Positions 27,333 to 36,078 of a stretch of DNA of 57,492 bases are shown in pieces. Source of the DNA: Collinsella sp. (GTDB lineage: Bacteria > Actinomycetota > Coriobacteriia > Coriobacteriales > Coriobacteriaceae); NCBI GenBank assembly GCA_019414515.1, contig DXLX01000005.1, forward strand, positions 1 to 57,492, read 5' to 3'. How positions within the stretch are numbered: the stretch's first letter is position 1; the number at the start of each line of letters is the position of its first letter. Below the pieces are notes generated by a model, which was not told the origin of the DNA, made no database searches, and saw only the letters and a list, made by a program, of their open reading frames with translations. Both the position numbers and the translations under genes were made by a program.

Positions 27333-27908
27333 CTACAGCGGCGCGGCTGCCGGGGTCAGCTGCTTGATGTATGCCCACATGCGCTGCTTGGCGGCTTTGT
27401 CAGTGAGCGCCGCCTCAAAACCGTCGAGCGCGAGCACGCGACGACCCTGCACATGGGCGACCAAGCCGGGCTTGAGCATGGCGGTATCGAAGTCGTCGAT
27501 TGCCACGAGCATGTCGGCATAGGTCTCGCGCATGGTATCGGCCGCGCGATCGTCCAACAGCAGGACCGCCTCGGGGTCCAAGGCCTCGAGCGCTTCGCGG
27601 AACAGCTCGCACGGCAGGCCCTCGCCTATCGCAACCGCTCCGTCGCCCGCGCCGGCAACACTTGCCAGCACGCAGAAATCCTCGGGCGCGTAGCCGATGG
27701 CACCGAGCGCCTTGCGCAGCGCAGCACCGTCCGGACCGGCAGCCAGCTCGCCGCCCGCACGCTCGGCATCGTCTAAATCACCTTTTACCAGCACAATCGG
27801 CGAGCACGCGTTGCCCGCGATACGCACACCGCGACCCGCGAGCGATGCGAGCTCCTGCTCGGTCGCCTGGGCGATGGCTTCTTTTTTCTGGCTTTGTGAC
27901 GTGGGCAT
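27333..27908 (-). CDS. Hypothetical protein, Coriobacteriia-type
   Basis: A 191-residue soluble protein without a motif I can tie to a function. It begins MPTSQSQKKEAIAQATEQEL, has a predicted alpha/beta core (SPIVLVKGDLDD, EDFCVLASVAGAGDG, DPEAVLLLDDRAADTMRE), and ends with QGRRVLALDGFEAALTDK and QRMWAYIKQLTPAAAPL. The overall shape slightly recalls uracil-DNA glycosylase-fold proteins, but no catalytic motif is visible, so I do not assign it. ATG at 27908 is chosen for GGAGAGCGC upstream. It is convergent with the kinase and divergent from thioredoxin. Confidence 0.65.
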   Translation of the reverse strand: MPTSQSQKKEAIAQATEQELASLAGRGVRIAGNACSPIVLVKGDLDDAERAGGELAAGPDGAALRKALGAIGYAPEDFCVLASVAGAGDGAVAIGEGLPCELFREALEALDPEAVLLLDDRAADTMRETYADMLVAIDDFDTAMLKPGLVAHVQGRRVLALDGFEAALTDKAAKQRMWAYIKQLTPAAAPL

Positions 27909-28044
27909 GCGCTCTCCAATCGTTTGCATGCCCACCATTATATAAAAGAGCCGACCGCGAGTGCTTGCTTTGCGGACCGTTGGGTATAAGCACGGTCGTA
28001 CTGAGTTTTACGCGGCCGAGCCGCGTCGCACTATGGAGGTCACC

Positions 28045-28365
28045 ATGGCTGACATTAAGCAGATTACCCCCGAGAACTTCGATTCCGTCGTTAACGGCAA
28101 CCTTCCCGTGCTGGTTGATTTTTGGGCACCGTGGTGCGGTCCCTGCCGCTCGCTCTCGCCCATCGTTGACGAAGTGGCCGACGAGCTGGCCGGCAAGCTT
28201 GCCGTCGCCAAATGCAACGTCGACGACAATCAGGACCTGGCCATGAAGTTTGGCGTTATGAGCATCCCCACGCTGGTTGTCTTTAAGAACGGCGAGGAAA
28301 TCGACCGCTCCGTTGGCGCGCTGCCCAAGGCCAGGCTGCAGGCGCTGCTTGAGAAGCACCTGTAA
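28045..28365 (+). CDS. trxA: Thioredoxin
   Basis: A 106-residue thioredoxin, the general cytoplasmic disulfide reductant. The active site is WCGPC (Trp30-Cys34), with Asp25 buried in VLVDFWAPW and the cis-proline loop MSIPTLVVFKNGE. Length is standard. ATG at 28045 follows TGGAGGTCACC. It is monocistronic; a terminator follows at 28476. Confidence 0.97.
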   Translation: MADIKQITPENFDSVVNGNLPVLVDFWAPWCGPCRSLSPIVDEVADELAGKLAVAKCNVDDNQDLAMKFGVMSIPTLVVFKNGEEIDRSVGALPKARLQALLEKHL

Positions 28366-28475
28366 TACGCCGCTCATGTGCTGCCGTCCATGAGCGGTTT
28401 TGCGCCGCTCACCGGAGAGCCGGGTGCTGCGCCCGCGACCACGGATAGTATGGTAATCACAAACAGCCCCCAGTG

Positions 28476-28512
28476 AACGGGTGCGGGTCAGACGGACTCG
28501 CACCCGTTTTCT
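28476..28512 (+). terminator. Terminator downstream of thioredoxin
   Basis: AACGGGTGCGGGTC (28476-28489) pairs with GACTCGCACCCGTT (28495-28508, one G-T pair), followed by TTCTT. It separates trxA from the nickel/hydrogenase cluster. Confidence 0.8.
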
Positions 28513-28585
28513 TATGCGGCGATGCGCAAAGCGGGCGTAGTAGAATCTGAACCACCGAATAGACCCGTACAAAAGGAGATTTCCC

Positions 28586-28834
28586 ATGCATGACGTCGGA
28601 ATGAACATGAGCCAGCTTGCCATGAGCGTCAAGCAGGTCGACGACACGATCGAGCTCGCCCACGAGTGGAGCCATCAGCTGCTGCATGCAACCGAGAACT
28701 TTGATATGGAGCGCATTGGTGCCAAGCTCGAGGCCGCCATGGCAGCGCTCCACGAGGCGCACGACGCACTCGAGGGCTACGAGGAGGCCATCGAGGCCGA
28801 CCACAACTCCGTTGGCTCCGTAAAGCTGGTGTAG
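28586..28834 (+). CDS. Small helical protein coupled to nikR
   Basis: An 82-residue, all-helical-looking acidic protein with His at several positions (MHDVGMNMSQLAM, ELAHEWSHQLLHATE, LHEAHDALEGYEEAIEADHN). I do not recognise a family. It has a strong ribosome site (AAAAGGAGATTTCCC) and its stop is one base before the GTG of nikR, so the two are translated together. The location at the head of the nikR-hypFCDE cluster suggests a nickel-related or hydrogenase-related role, possibly metal buffering; this is inference from position and His content. Confidence 0.7.
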   Translation: MHDVGMNMSQLAMSVKQVDDTIELAHEWSHQLLHATENFDMERIGAKLEAAMAALHEAHDALEGYEEAIEADHNSVGSVKLV

Positions 28835-28835
28835 C

Positions 28836-29342
28836 GTGGCCGAGCACGAGCACACCTGCGGGCACGAGCATTCGCACGGGCCGACCGGCGACGCGGGCTG
28901 CCGTTGCAGCGGCTCCGCCTCCGAGCTGGTCCGTTTTTCGGTCACCGCGCCCGACGACCTGCTGCGCCGCTTTGACGAGCAGATCGCACGCCGCGGTGAC
29001 GTAGCCAACCGCTCCGAGGCCGTGCGCGACCTGATTCGCGCCTCGATTGCCAAGGAGCAGATGCGAACGCCCGACGAGCAGGTCATCGGGTCGCTCACCA
29101 TGATTTACGACCATCACACCGGCGACCTGACGCGCCGCCTGGACGAGGTGCAACACGACTACACCGACGAGATCGTATCGACCATGCACGTGCATCTGGA
29201 TCACCACAACTGTTTGGAGATTCTGGCACTTAAGGGTCGCGGCGAGCGTGTCTACGAGCTGGCTGACCGTCTGCTGGGCCTGCGCGGCGTTAAACACGGC
29301 GAGCTCACCTGCGCCGCCACCGAGCAGAGCCTGGGGCTGTAA
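28836..29342 (+). CDS. nikR: NikR, nickel-responsive regulator
   Basis: A ribbon-helix-helix regulator that represses nickel uptake or tunes nickel enzymes when Ni is bound. The 168 residues have the RHH domain at about residues 32-75 (VRFSVTAPDDLLRRFDEQIA, NRSEAVRDLIRASI). The ACT-like metal domain has HVHLDHHNCLEIL, matching the known His/His/Cys nickel ligands. An unusual His/Cys-rich N-terminal extension (HEHTCGHEHSHG...CRC) precedes the RHH and may bind metal itself. GTG at 28836 is one base after the preceding stop. Confidence 0.93.
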   Translation: MAEHEHTCGHEHSHGPTGDAGCRCSGSASELVRFSVTAPDDLLRRFDEQIARRGDVANRSEAVRDLIRASIAKEQMRTPDEQVIGSLTMIYDHHTGDLTRRLDEVQHDYTDEIVSTMHVHLDHHNCLEILALKGRGERVYELADRLLGLRGVKHGELTCAATEQSLGL

Positions 29343-29371
29343 CAGCACACATTTCAACGAAGGAGGGTCGC

Positions 29372-31843
29372 ATGCGACATGCGCGTATCCATGTAACGGG
29401 CATTGTGCAGGGTGTCGGCATGCGACCGTTTGTGTATCGCGAGGCCATGGCGCACGGCATTTGCGGCTGGGTGCTTAACGCGGGCGATGGCGTGCATATC
29501 GAGGCGCACGCTCCTGGCGAAGCACTCGACGAATTTGTCGACGCGCTTTCCGAGCATGCGCCTGCGGCGTCTCGCGTGGAGCATGTCGAGGTTATGGACC
29601 TAGCACCCGGCGACTGGAACGCCGCCAACGAGCAGGGTTTTCGCATTGTGGCGTCGCAGGATCAAACCGCCCACACGACGCTCATCTCGCCCGACATCGC
29701 TACGTGCGATGACTGCCTGCGCGAGCTATTCGACCCCGCCGACCGACGCTTTCACTACCCCTTTATCAACTGCACCAACTGTGGACCGCGCTTTACCATC
29801 ATCCGCTCGCTGCCCTATGACCGAGCGGCTACCTCGATGGATCGCTTTCCCATATGCCCCACCTGCGCCTCAGAGTATGCCGACCCGCTCGATCGGCGGT
29901 TTCACGCGCAGCCCGATGCCTGCTTTGATTGCGGACCGCATATTACGTGGCGCGAGGCCGATCGCGGCGTGGAGCCGACGGCGGTCGACGCGACACCAGC
30001 CGTCGGCTCCACGCGCGAGGCCAGCGATGCCATCATCGAACGCTGCGTCGAGCTGCTGGCTGGCGGCGGCATCGTCGCCATCAAGGGTCTGGGCGGATTC
30101 CACCTGGCCTGCGATGCCACCAACGAACAGGCGGTGTGCGAGTTGCGCCGTCGCAAGCGTCGCAGCAATAAGCCGCTCGCCGTTATGGTGTGCGGCCTTG
30201 CCGACGCCGAGCGCCTGTGTCATATCGATGGCATTGAGCGCAACCTGCTGGCCGGCAGTGTTCGTCCCATTGTGCTGCTGCGTCGCCGCGCAGCCGGCAA
30301 CGACGCCCACAGCTCCCCCAACGCCCTCGAACTCGCGCCATCCGTCGCGCGCGACTTGCCCGAGCTTGGCGTCATGCTCCCCTACACCCCGCTTCAACAT
30401 TTGCTGCTCGCCGCAGCCGCGGCGCACGGCATGAGCGCACTCGTCATGACCAGCGGAAACCTGAGCGAAGAGCCCATCGAGACCGACGATGCCCTTGCAT
30501 GGGAGCATCTCGTTGCCGCCGGCATCGCCGATGCGCTGCTCGGCAACGACCGCGCGATTCTGTCGCGCTACGACGACTCCGTGGTACGCGTAGTCGACGG
30601 GGTCGTCATGCCCGTGCGCCGCGCACGCGGATATGCGCCGCAGCCGCTGTCGTTGCCGGCGCTCGACAACGCCACGCCCTGTGTGCTCGCCTGCGGGCCG
30701 CAGCAAAAAGCCACGATCGCACTCACGCGCGAGGACACCGACGGCCATGCGGCCTGTTTTGTGTCGCAGCATATCGGCGATGTCGAAAACGGCGCGACTT
30801 TCGATGCTTGGAGCGCCGCACGCACGCGTCTGGAAAGCCTCTTTGACCTGGCGCCTGCCGCCTTGGCATGCGACATGCATCCCAGTTATCTGTCGAGCCA
30901 ATGGGCGCGCGAGCAGGCACGGGAGCACAATCTGCCGCTTATCGAAGTCCAGCACCATCATGCGCACATCGCGAGCGTCATGGCAGAGGCGATTGCCGCA
31001 GGCCGGCTTGCGCCCGATACACGCGTCCTCGGCATCGCCTTCGACGGCACGGGTGCCGGCACCGATGGCACCATATGGGGCGGTGAGTTTCTTGTCGCCC
31101 ATCTCGCCGATTTTGAGCGCGTCGCGCATCTGCGCACCTGGGCGCTTCCCGGTGGCGCCGCATCCGTACACGATGCCCGCCGCAACGCCTTTGCCCTGCT
31201 CAGCGAGCTCGACCTGCTCGAGCACCCGGGAGCCGTGGGGCTCTTGAACAGCCTTGACGAGCAAACGCGCAGCATAACGGCAACGATGATCGAGCGCGGC
31301 ATCAACAGTCCGCGCACCAGCAGTATGGGTCGCCTGTTTGATGCCGCAGCCGCGATTTTGGGCATTTGCGGCCAGGCAACCTACGAGGGCGAACCCGCCA
31401 TCGAGCTTGAAGCCGCCGCTTGGCGTGCACTGGACGGCAAAATCGCCCGTTTTCCCGACGACAACGTCGGCTATTCCACATCTGGCCCATCATGGTTGGA
31501 CGGCCCCGATGTGCTGGACCAGAAAGCACTCTTTGAGGCACTTTTGGAGGGAATTGAAGCCGGAGCGCCCGCCGACAGGCTCGCACTCGACTTCCATGTC
31601 ACCGTCGCGCGCTCCTCGGCGCGCATCGCCAGCGAAATCTGCGCGCGCGAGGGCATTGGCACCGTCGCGCTCTCGGGCGGCGTGTTCATGAACCGACTTC
31701 TGCTCCAGCTCCTCACCCGCGAGCTCAAATACGCGGGCCTTGCTGTCTTGGTCCCCCACACCGTACCCGTCAATGACGGCTGCATCGCCTACGGTCAGGC
31801 GGCGGTCGCAAGCGCTCGTCTTGCGCAGATTGCATCGCAGTAG
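29372..31843 (+). CDS. hypF: HypF, carbamoyltransferase for hydrogenase maturation
   Basis: HypF makes carbamoyl-adenylate from carbamoyl phosphate and passes the carbamoyl group to HypE for cyanide ligand synthesis. The 823 residues show an acylphosphatase domain (GIVQGVGMRPFVYREA), two zinc fingers (CDDC...CTNC and CPTC...CFDC), a YrdC domain (GLGGFHLACDATNE, KRRSNKPLAVM), and a Kae1-like domain with EVQHHHAHIASV and GIAFDGTGAGTDGTIWGGEF. Length is normal (about 750-820). ATG at 29372 follows AAGGAGGGTCGC. Confidence 0.97.
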   Translation: MRHARIHVTGIVQGVGMRPFVYREAMAHGICGWVLNAGDGVHIEAHAPGEALDEFVDALSEHAPAASRVEHVEVMDLAPGDWNAANEQGFRIVASQDQTAHTTLISPDIATCDDCLRELFDPADRRFHYPFINCTNCGPRFTIIRSLPYDRAATSMDRFPICPTCASEYADPLDRRFHAQPDACFDCGPHITWREADRGVEPTAVDATPAVGSTREASDAIIERCVELLAGGGIVAIKGLGGFHLACDATNEQAVCELRRRKRRSNKPLAVMVCGLADAERLCHIDGIERNLLAGSVRPIVLLRRRAAGNDAHSSPNALELAPSVARDLPELGVMLPYTPLQHLLLAAAAAHGMSALVMTSGNLSEEPIETDDALAWEHLVAAGIADALLGNDRAILSRYDDSVVRVVDGVVMPVRRARGYAPQPLSLPALDNATPCVLACGPQQKATIALTREDTDGHAACFVSQHIGDVENGATFDAWSAARTRLESLFDLAPAALACDMHPSYLSSQWAREQAREHNLPLIEVQHHHAHIASVMAEAIAAGRLAPDTRVLGIAFDGTGAGTDGTIWGGEFLVAHLADFERVAHLRTWALPGGAASVHDARRNAFALLSELDLLEHPGAVGLLNSLDEQTRSITATMIERGINSPRTSSMGRLFDAAAAILGICGQATYEGEPAIELEAAAWRALDGKIARFPDDNVGYSTSGPSWLDGPDVLDQKALFEALLEGIEAGAPADRLALDFHVTVARSSARIASEICAREGIGTVALSGGVFMNRLLLQLLTRELKYAGLAVLVPHTVPVNDGCIAYGQAAVASARLAQIASQ

Positions 31844-31977
31844 CTCGCCCTCACACGCCGCTGTGCCCAGCCGTCTCACAGGCGTAACGCGTTTGCCCGC
31901 AAACCCCGCGAGCGCTACCATCAACTGATGGATTATTGAGCGCCTATCCAGCGCAAAGCGTCTAAAAGGGGAACAAT

Positions 31978-32238
31978 ATGTGCCTTGCCGTTCCCGGCAA
32001 AGTAGTCAAACGCGACGACGACCTCAAGGCCACCGTCGACATGATGGGCATCGAGCGCCCCGTGTCGCTGCGACTCGTGCCGACGGCGCAGGTTGGCGAC
32101 TATATTCTCGTACACGCCGGCTTTGGCATCCAGATTGTCGACGAGCAGGAAGCGCAGGAGACGCTCGAGCTCGTTAATGCCATGACCGAGCTGGTCGAAG
32201 AAGACCAACTGGCCAGCAACCCGGCCGAGGCATACTAG
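31978..32238 (+). CDS. hypC: HypC, hydrogenase maturation chaperone
   Basis: HypC scaffolds Fe(CN)2CO assembly with HypD and delivers it to the hydrogenase large subunit. The 86 residues begin MCLAVPGKVV, with the essential Cys2 and the family signature. Residues GDYILVHAGFGIQIVDEQEA complete the typical beta-barrel. ATG at 31978 follows AAAAGGGGAACAAT. The stop overlaps the hypD GTG by one base. Confidence 0.97.
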   Translation: MCLAVPGKVVKRDDDLKATVDMMGIERPVSLRLVPTAQVGDYILVHAGFGIQIVDEQEAQETLELVNAMTELVEEDQLASNPAEAY

Positions 32239-33350
32239 TGGCGGCCGGACAGCCGGCGCGCTCCGGTATCGACTTTTCGGCATTTCGCGATTCCAAGCTG
32301 GCCCGCGAGCTCATCGAACGCATCCATGAACTCGTCGGCGACCGCACCATCAACCTTATGGAAGTCTGCGGCACGCACACCGTGAGCATCGGCCGCTATG
32401 GCTTTCGCTCCATTATGCCGGTCGGGCTCAAGCTGCTGAGCGGCCCGGGCTGTCCCGTCTGCGTTACCGCCAACCACGACATCGACCACGCGATCGCGCT
32501 CGCCAACATAGACGGCGCCATCATCACCACCTTTGGCGACATGATGCGCGTGCCCGGATCGTCCACCTCGCTTGCCGCGCAAAAGGCGGCAGGGCGCGAC
32601 ATCCGCATCGTCTACTCCCCGCTCGACGCGCTCGACATTGCCGAGCAAAACCCCGATCGTCCGGTCATTTTTATGGGCGTGGGCTTTGAGACCACGACAC
32701 CCACCATCGCCGCCGCCATCTTGGAGGCCGAGGCACGCGGGCTTTTGAACTTTTCGGTCTATTGCGCCCACAAGACCACGCCGCCGGCGTTGCGCGCCAT
32801 CGCCAACGATCCCGAGACCGCCATCGACGGCTTCATCCTGCCGGGCCACGTCGCCACCATCACGGGCTTGGCGCCCTTTAGCTTTTTGGTCGACGAGTTC
32901 AATACCCCGGGCGTGGTCACGGGATTCGAACCGGTCGATATCCTGCAGGGCATCTGCATGCTGGTCCAGATGGTTGTCGAGGGCAGGCCTGCGATCGACA
33001 ACGCCTACCGCCGCGGCGTCAATGCAGACGGCAACCCCGTGGCGCGCCAGCTGGTCGAGCAGGTGTTTGAGCCATGCGACACTACGTGGCGCGGGCTGGG
33101 GCCGATTGCCAACTCGGGCCTTTCCATCCGCCCCAAGTTCTCACGCTTTGATGCCCGCGCTCGCTTTGACGTGCCCGTTGAGGCGACGATCGAGCCGCGT
33201 GGGTGCCGCTGCGGCGACGTACTGCGCGGGGCCATTACGCCGAGCAGCTGCCCGCTCTTTGGCCGCACCTGCACGCCCGAGCACCCCGTCGGCCCGTGCA
33301 TGGTGAGCTCCGAGGGCAGCTGCGCGGCATACTACCGTTATCGTAACTAG
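32238..33350 (+). CDS. hypD: HypD, Fe-S scaffold for hydrogenase cofactor assembly
   Basis: HypD carries the iron on which the CN and CO ligands are assembled. The 370 residues contain EVCGTHTVSIGRYG, the GPGCPVC motif, FEPVDIL, and a C-terminal [4Fe-4S]-binding run (RGCRCGDVLRG, CPLFGRTCTPEHPVGPCMVSSEGSC). The GTG at 32238 overlaps the hypC stop, giving translational coupling. Length is typical. Confidence 0.97.
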   Translation: MAAGQPARSGIDFSAFRDSKLARELIERIHELVGDRTINLMEVCGTHTVSIGRYGFRSIMPVGLKLLSGPGCPVCVTANHDIDHAIALANIDGAIITTFGDMMRVPGSSTSLAAQKAAGRDIRIVYSPLDALDIAEQNPDRPVIFMGVGFETTTPTIAAAILEAEARGLLNFSVYCAHKTTPPALRAIANDPETAIDGFILPGHVATITGLAPFSFLVDEFNTPGVVTGFEPVDILQGICMLVQMVVEGRPAIDNAYRRGVNADGNPVARQLVEQVFEPCDTTWRGLGPIANSGLSIRPKFSRFDARARFDVPVEATIEPRGCRCGDVLRGAITPSSCPLFGRTCTPEHPVGPCMVSSEGSCAAYYRYRN

Positions 33351-33398
33351 CCCGGACGCACCCGCACACTGGCACCACCCACGATTGGAGTTTTCGAT

Positions 33399-34433
33399 AT
33401 GTCCCATAGCGTTACCGATAGCACCGTCCTGCTGGGCCACGGCTCTGGCGGTCAGATGATGAAACGCATCATCGATGAGGTCTTTTTGGATGCCTTTGGG
33501 TCGCCCGAGTTGCTCGAGGGCAACGACGCCGGCGTGGCCGCGCTGCCCGCGAGCGGGCGCATCGCCATGTCGACCGATAGCTTTGTGGTCTCTCCGCAGT
33601 TCTTCCCCGGTGGCAACATCGGCCGCCTCGCCGTATGCGGAACCGTCAACGACGTCGCGACCTCGGGCGCCAACGTGCGCTACCTGTCGTGCGGCTTTAT
33701 CCTCGAAGAGGGCTATCCCATGGATAAGCTCCGCCAGATTGTGCAGACGATGGCCGAGACGGCGCACGAGGCGGGCGTGTCCATAATCACGGGCGACACC
33801 AAGGTGGTCGAGCGCGGCGGGGCCGACGGCGTCTACATCAATACCGCCGGCGTGGGCGAGGTTCCCACGGGCGTGGCGCTCAGCGGTGCCAACTGCCAGC
33901 CCGGCGATGTCATTCTGGTATCGGGTACGCTGGGCGACCACGGTATCGCCATCATGAGCCAACGCGAGGGCCTGGCGTTTTCGAGCACGATCGAAAGCGA
34001 TGCCGCGCCGCTCAACCACCTGATTGCCGACGTTTTGGCCGCAGCGCCCGACACGCGTTGCTTTCGCGACCCCACGCGCGGTGGCCTGGCGTCCACTCTC
34101 AACGAGTTTGCCCAGGCCAGCGGTGTTGCCATGGAGGTCGACGAGGATGCCGTGCCCGTGCGTCCCGACGTGCAGGCCGCCTGCGAGATGCTCGGCTACG
34201 ATGTGTTGCAGGTGGCAAACGAGGGCAAGATGGTTGCCGTCGTGCCGGCCGAGCAAGCCGATGCCGCGCTGAGCGCCATGCGCGCCGCCCGCTACGGCGA
34301 GAATGCCGCCATCATCGGTCGCGTGCTGCCGCTTGCCGAGGGTGCCCGTCCCGCTGTGCGCGTGCGCACCGGCTGGGGCTCGACCCGTATCCTCGACATG
34401 CTCGTGGGAGAGCAGCTGCCGAGAATTTGCTAG
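33399..34433 (+). CDS. hypE: HypE, thiocyanate-forming dehydratase
   Basis: HypE dehydrates the thiocarboxamide on its C-terminal cysteine to thiocyanate, the CN donor for HypC-HypD. The 344 residues show the PurM-like fold with LLGHGSGGQMMKRIID, STDSFVVSPQFFPGG, GDTKVVERG and DPTRGGLAST. The chain ends PRIC with the catalytic terminal Cys. ATG at 33399 follows TTGGAGTTTTCGAT. It closes the hypFCDE group. Confidence 0.97.
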   Translation: MSHSVTDSTVLLGHGSGGQMMKRIIDEVFLDAFGSPELLEGNDAGVAALPASGRIAMSTDSFVVSPQFFPGGNIGRLAVCGTVNDVATSGANVRYLSCGFILEEGYPMDKLRQIVQTMAETAHEAGVSIITGDTKVVERGGADGVYINTAGVGEVPTGVALSGANCQPGDVILVSGTLGDHGIAIMSQREGLAFSSTIESDAAPLNHLIADVLAAAPDTRCFRDPTRGGLASTLNEFAQASGVAMEVDEDAVPVRPDVQAACEMLGYDVLQVANEGKMVAVVPAEQADAALSAMRAARYGENAAIIGRVLPLAEGARPAVRVRTGWGSTRILDMLVGEQLPRIC

Positions 34434-34556
34434 GGCGGAACAGCACGGTCGGCGCGATGCGGCTTGGTATCCCTGGAGATGTTCAGATTCCAAGCACGCC
34501 CAACGCATAAGCCCAGTATTATGAGGTGCGTTTTAAATCCAATGACGGGAGCTTTC

Positions 34557-35225
34557 ATGGCAGCAGCTTTTTCCCATGTGATCTTTGACCTGGACGGCAC
34601 CATCCTCAACACGCTCGAGGACCTGGCGGCCGCCGGCAACCATACCTGCGAGACGCACGGCTGGCCCACGTTTGCCGTCGACGAGTACCGCTACAAGGTG
34701 GGAAACGGCATGCTCAAGCTGGTTGAGCGTTTTATGCCTGCCGAGTATGCGGGCGACAGCCGTATGTTTGAGCAGACGCTTGCCGAGTTTAGGGCTTACT
34801 ACGGCGAGCACAAGGAGGACCACACCGCCCCCTATGCCGGCACAATCGAGATGCTCGACCGCCTGCGCGCCGCGGGTGTGCAGCTAGCCGTGCTCACTAA
34901 CAAGGACCACGTCTCGGCGGCTCCGCTTATCGAAAAATACTTTGGTTCCGAGCGCTTTGCGCTGGTACAGGGCCGTGTTGATGCGTTTCCGCCCAAGCCC
35001 GAAGCACCCGTCACGCTGCATGTGATGGAGGAGCTGGGCGCCAATCCGGCAACCACGCTCTATGTGGGCGATTCCAATGTCGATATCCTGACCGGTCACA
35101 ACGCCGGCCTTAAGAGCGCGGGCGTCAGCTGGGGCTTCCGCGGCCGCGCAGAGCTGGAAGCCGCCGGCGCCGACTACGTGGTGGACACCCAGGCAGAGCT
35201 CACGGCGCTGGCACTGGGCGAGTAG
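34557..35225 (+). CDS. HAD-family phosphatase, phosphoglycolate phosphatase-like
   Basis: A 222-residue HAD hydrolase. Motif I is FDLDGTILNT, motif II is AVLTNKDH, and motifs III and IV are FPPKPEAP and YVGDSNVDI. A helical cap follows motif I. The layout matches Gph-type phosphoglycolate phosphatases and similar beta-phosphoglucomutase relatives; substrate cannot be read. ATG at 34557 follows GGGAGCTTTC; a start five codons earlier is possible. It follows hypE by 123 bp and may be a separate unit. Confidence 0.88.
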   Translation: MAAAFSHVIFDLDGTILNTLEDLAAAGNHTCETHGWPTFAVDEYRYKVGNGMLKLVERFMPAEYAGDSRMFEQTLAEFRAYYGEHKEDHTAPYAGTIEMLDRLRAAGVQLAVLTNKDHVSAAPLIEKYFGSERFALVQGRVDAFPPKPEAPVTLHVMEELGANPATTLYVGDSNVDILTGHNAGLKSAGVSWGFRGRAELEAAGADYVVDTQAELTALALGE

Positions 35226-35241
35226 CGAGCGGCGTCGAGCA

Positions 35242-35269
35242 GTTGCGGCGTTTGGTAAAACGCCGCAAC
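35242..35269. repeat. Third instance of the GTT.CG...TTGGTAAAA hairpin
   Basis: GTTGCGGCGTTT (35242-35253) and AAACGCCGCAAC (35258-35269), 12 perfect pairs around a short loop. It matches the third stem of the elements at 15731 and 44801, with paired changes. It lies between the convergent HAD and lipoprotein genes and may serve as their shared terminator. Confidence 0.7.
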
Positions 35270-35287
35270 GAACCACCGCGTAACCCC

Positions 35288-35845
35288 CTAGCTCATCATC
35301 GCATTCATCATCTCGGTGGTTGCGGAATCGTCGGCAGACCACTCGTTATCCTCGTTGGCGGAATATTTAAAGGTGACCTTGGTGTCCTTGGTCTTAGCGG
35401 CCTTGGTCACGTCGACCATGACCTGGCCGGCCATCTTGTACAGGTCATCCTCGGAAGGCATCGTATCGAGTGCGGCGACCTTCTCCTGATACTGGGTGGC
35501 GAAATCTTCGACGATCTTATTCATGGACTTGCAGGTGATGGTAACCTCGGCGGTCGCAGTGCCCTTGTCCTCATCGACCGTCACATCGCCGATCTTGTAA
35601 TCAAAGCCCTCGAGATAGCTCTTGGCGTACTCCTTGGGATCGATGCCCAGTTGCTCAAACTCGTCGCCCGAAGCCTCTTCCAGACCGGAGAGGAAATCAT
35701 CGCCGCCGTTCTTGATCTCGTCAAACTGGCTCGTAAGGTCGTTGGTGATGAGCTCCTCCACCGAAGGCCCTCCGCAGCCGGAAAGCAAAACCACGCACGC
35801 GACCAGGGCAGCCATCAGGGGCGCAAGCAGCAGCTTCTTTTTCAT
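35288..35845 (-). CDS. Secreted lipoprotein, function unknown
   Basis: A 185-residue lipoprotein with signal MKKKLLLAPLMAALVACVVL and lipobox LSGC at residues 21-24, so Cys24 is the lipidated N terminus. The mature part is acidic and helical-beta mixed (ITNDLTSQFDEIKNGGDDFL, VTVDEDKGTATAEVTITCKS). It recalls the DUF5105-type lipoproteins. ATG at 35845 has GGAGGAATGTC upstream. It is monocistronic. Confidence 0.8.
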   Translation of the reverse strand: MKKKLLLAPLMAALVACVVLLSGCGGPSVEELITNDLTSQFDEIKNGGDDFLSGLEEASGDEFEQLGIDPKEYAKSYLEGFDYKIGDVTVDEDKGTATAEVTITCKSMNKIVEDFATQYQEKVAALDTMPSEDDLYKMAGQVMVDVTKAAKTKDTKVTFKYSANEDNEWSADDSATTEMMNAMMS

Positions 35846-36026
35846 GACATTCCTCCAAACAAGCGGCGCCGCGTTCCCTGCGCAGCGCACGTCGTAACAG
35901 CAAGTCCATATTAGCGGCCCGGCCCAACCCCCTGCGTCGCAAAAGCGCAGGCGGCTCAATTTGACGAACGAATGGCCCGTAAAGCAAGCCCCTTGCAATA
36001 AAATGCACCTGTTTAGCCTATTAAAA

Positions 36027-36055
36027 AAGGGTGGCCGGACAACCCGACCACCCTT
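36027..36055 (-). terminator. Terminator after PTS EIIA gene
   Basis: AAGGGTGG, CCGG, ACAA, then CCCG and ACCACCCTT, with one mismatch, flanked by AAAAA on the plus side so that T follows on the minus strand. It ends the EIIA transcript. Confidence 0.75.
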
Positions 36056-36078
36056 GCGCATCTTCTGGATGCCGCAGA

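Noticed and set aside
27333..27908. Assignment of the hypothetical gene as uracil-DNA glycosylase
   Set aside because: General alpha/beta layout only; no GxDPG or other catalytic motif can be seen.
28380..28585. NikR operator (GTATGA-N16-TCATAC type) upstream of the nikR cluster
   Set aside because: Only isolated GTATGG-like bases are present; no convincing dyad with the right spacing.
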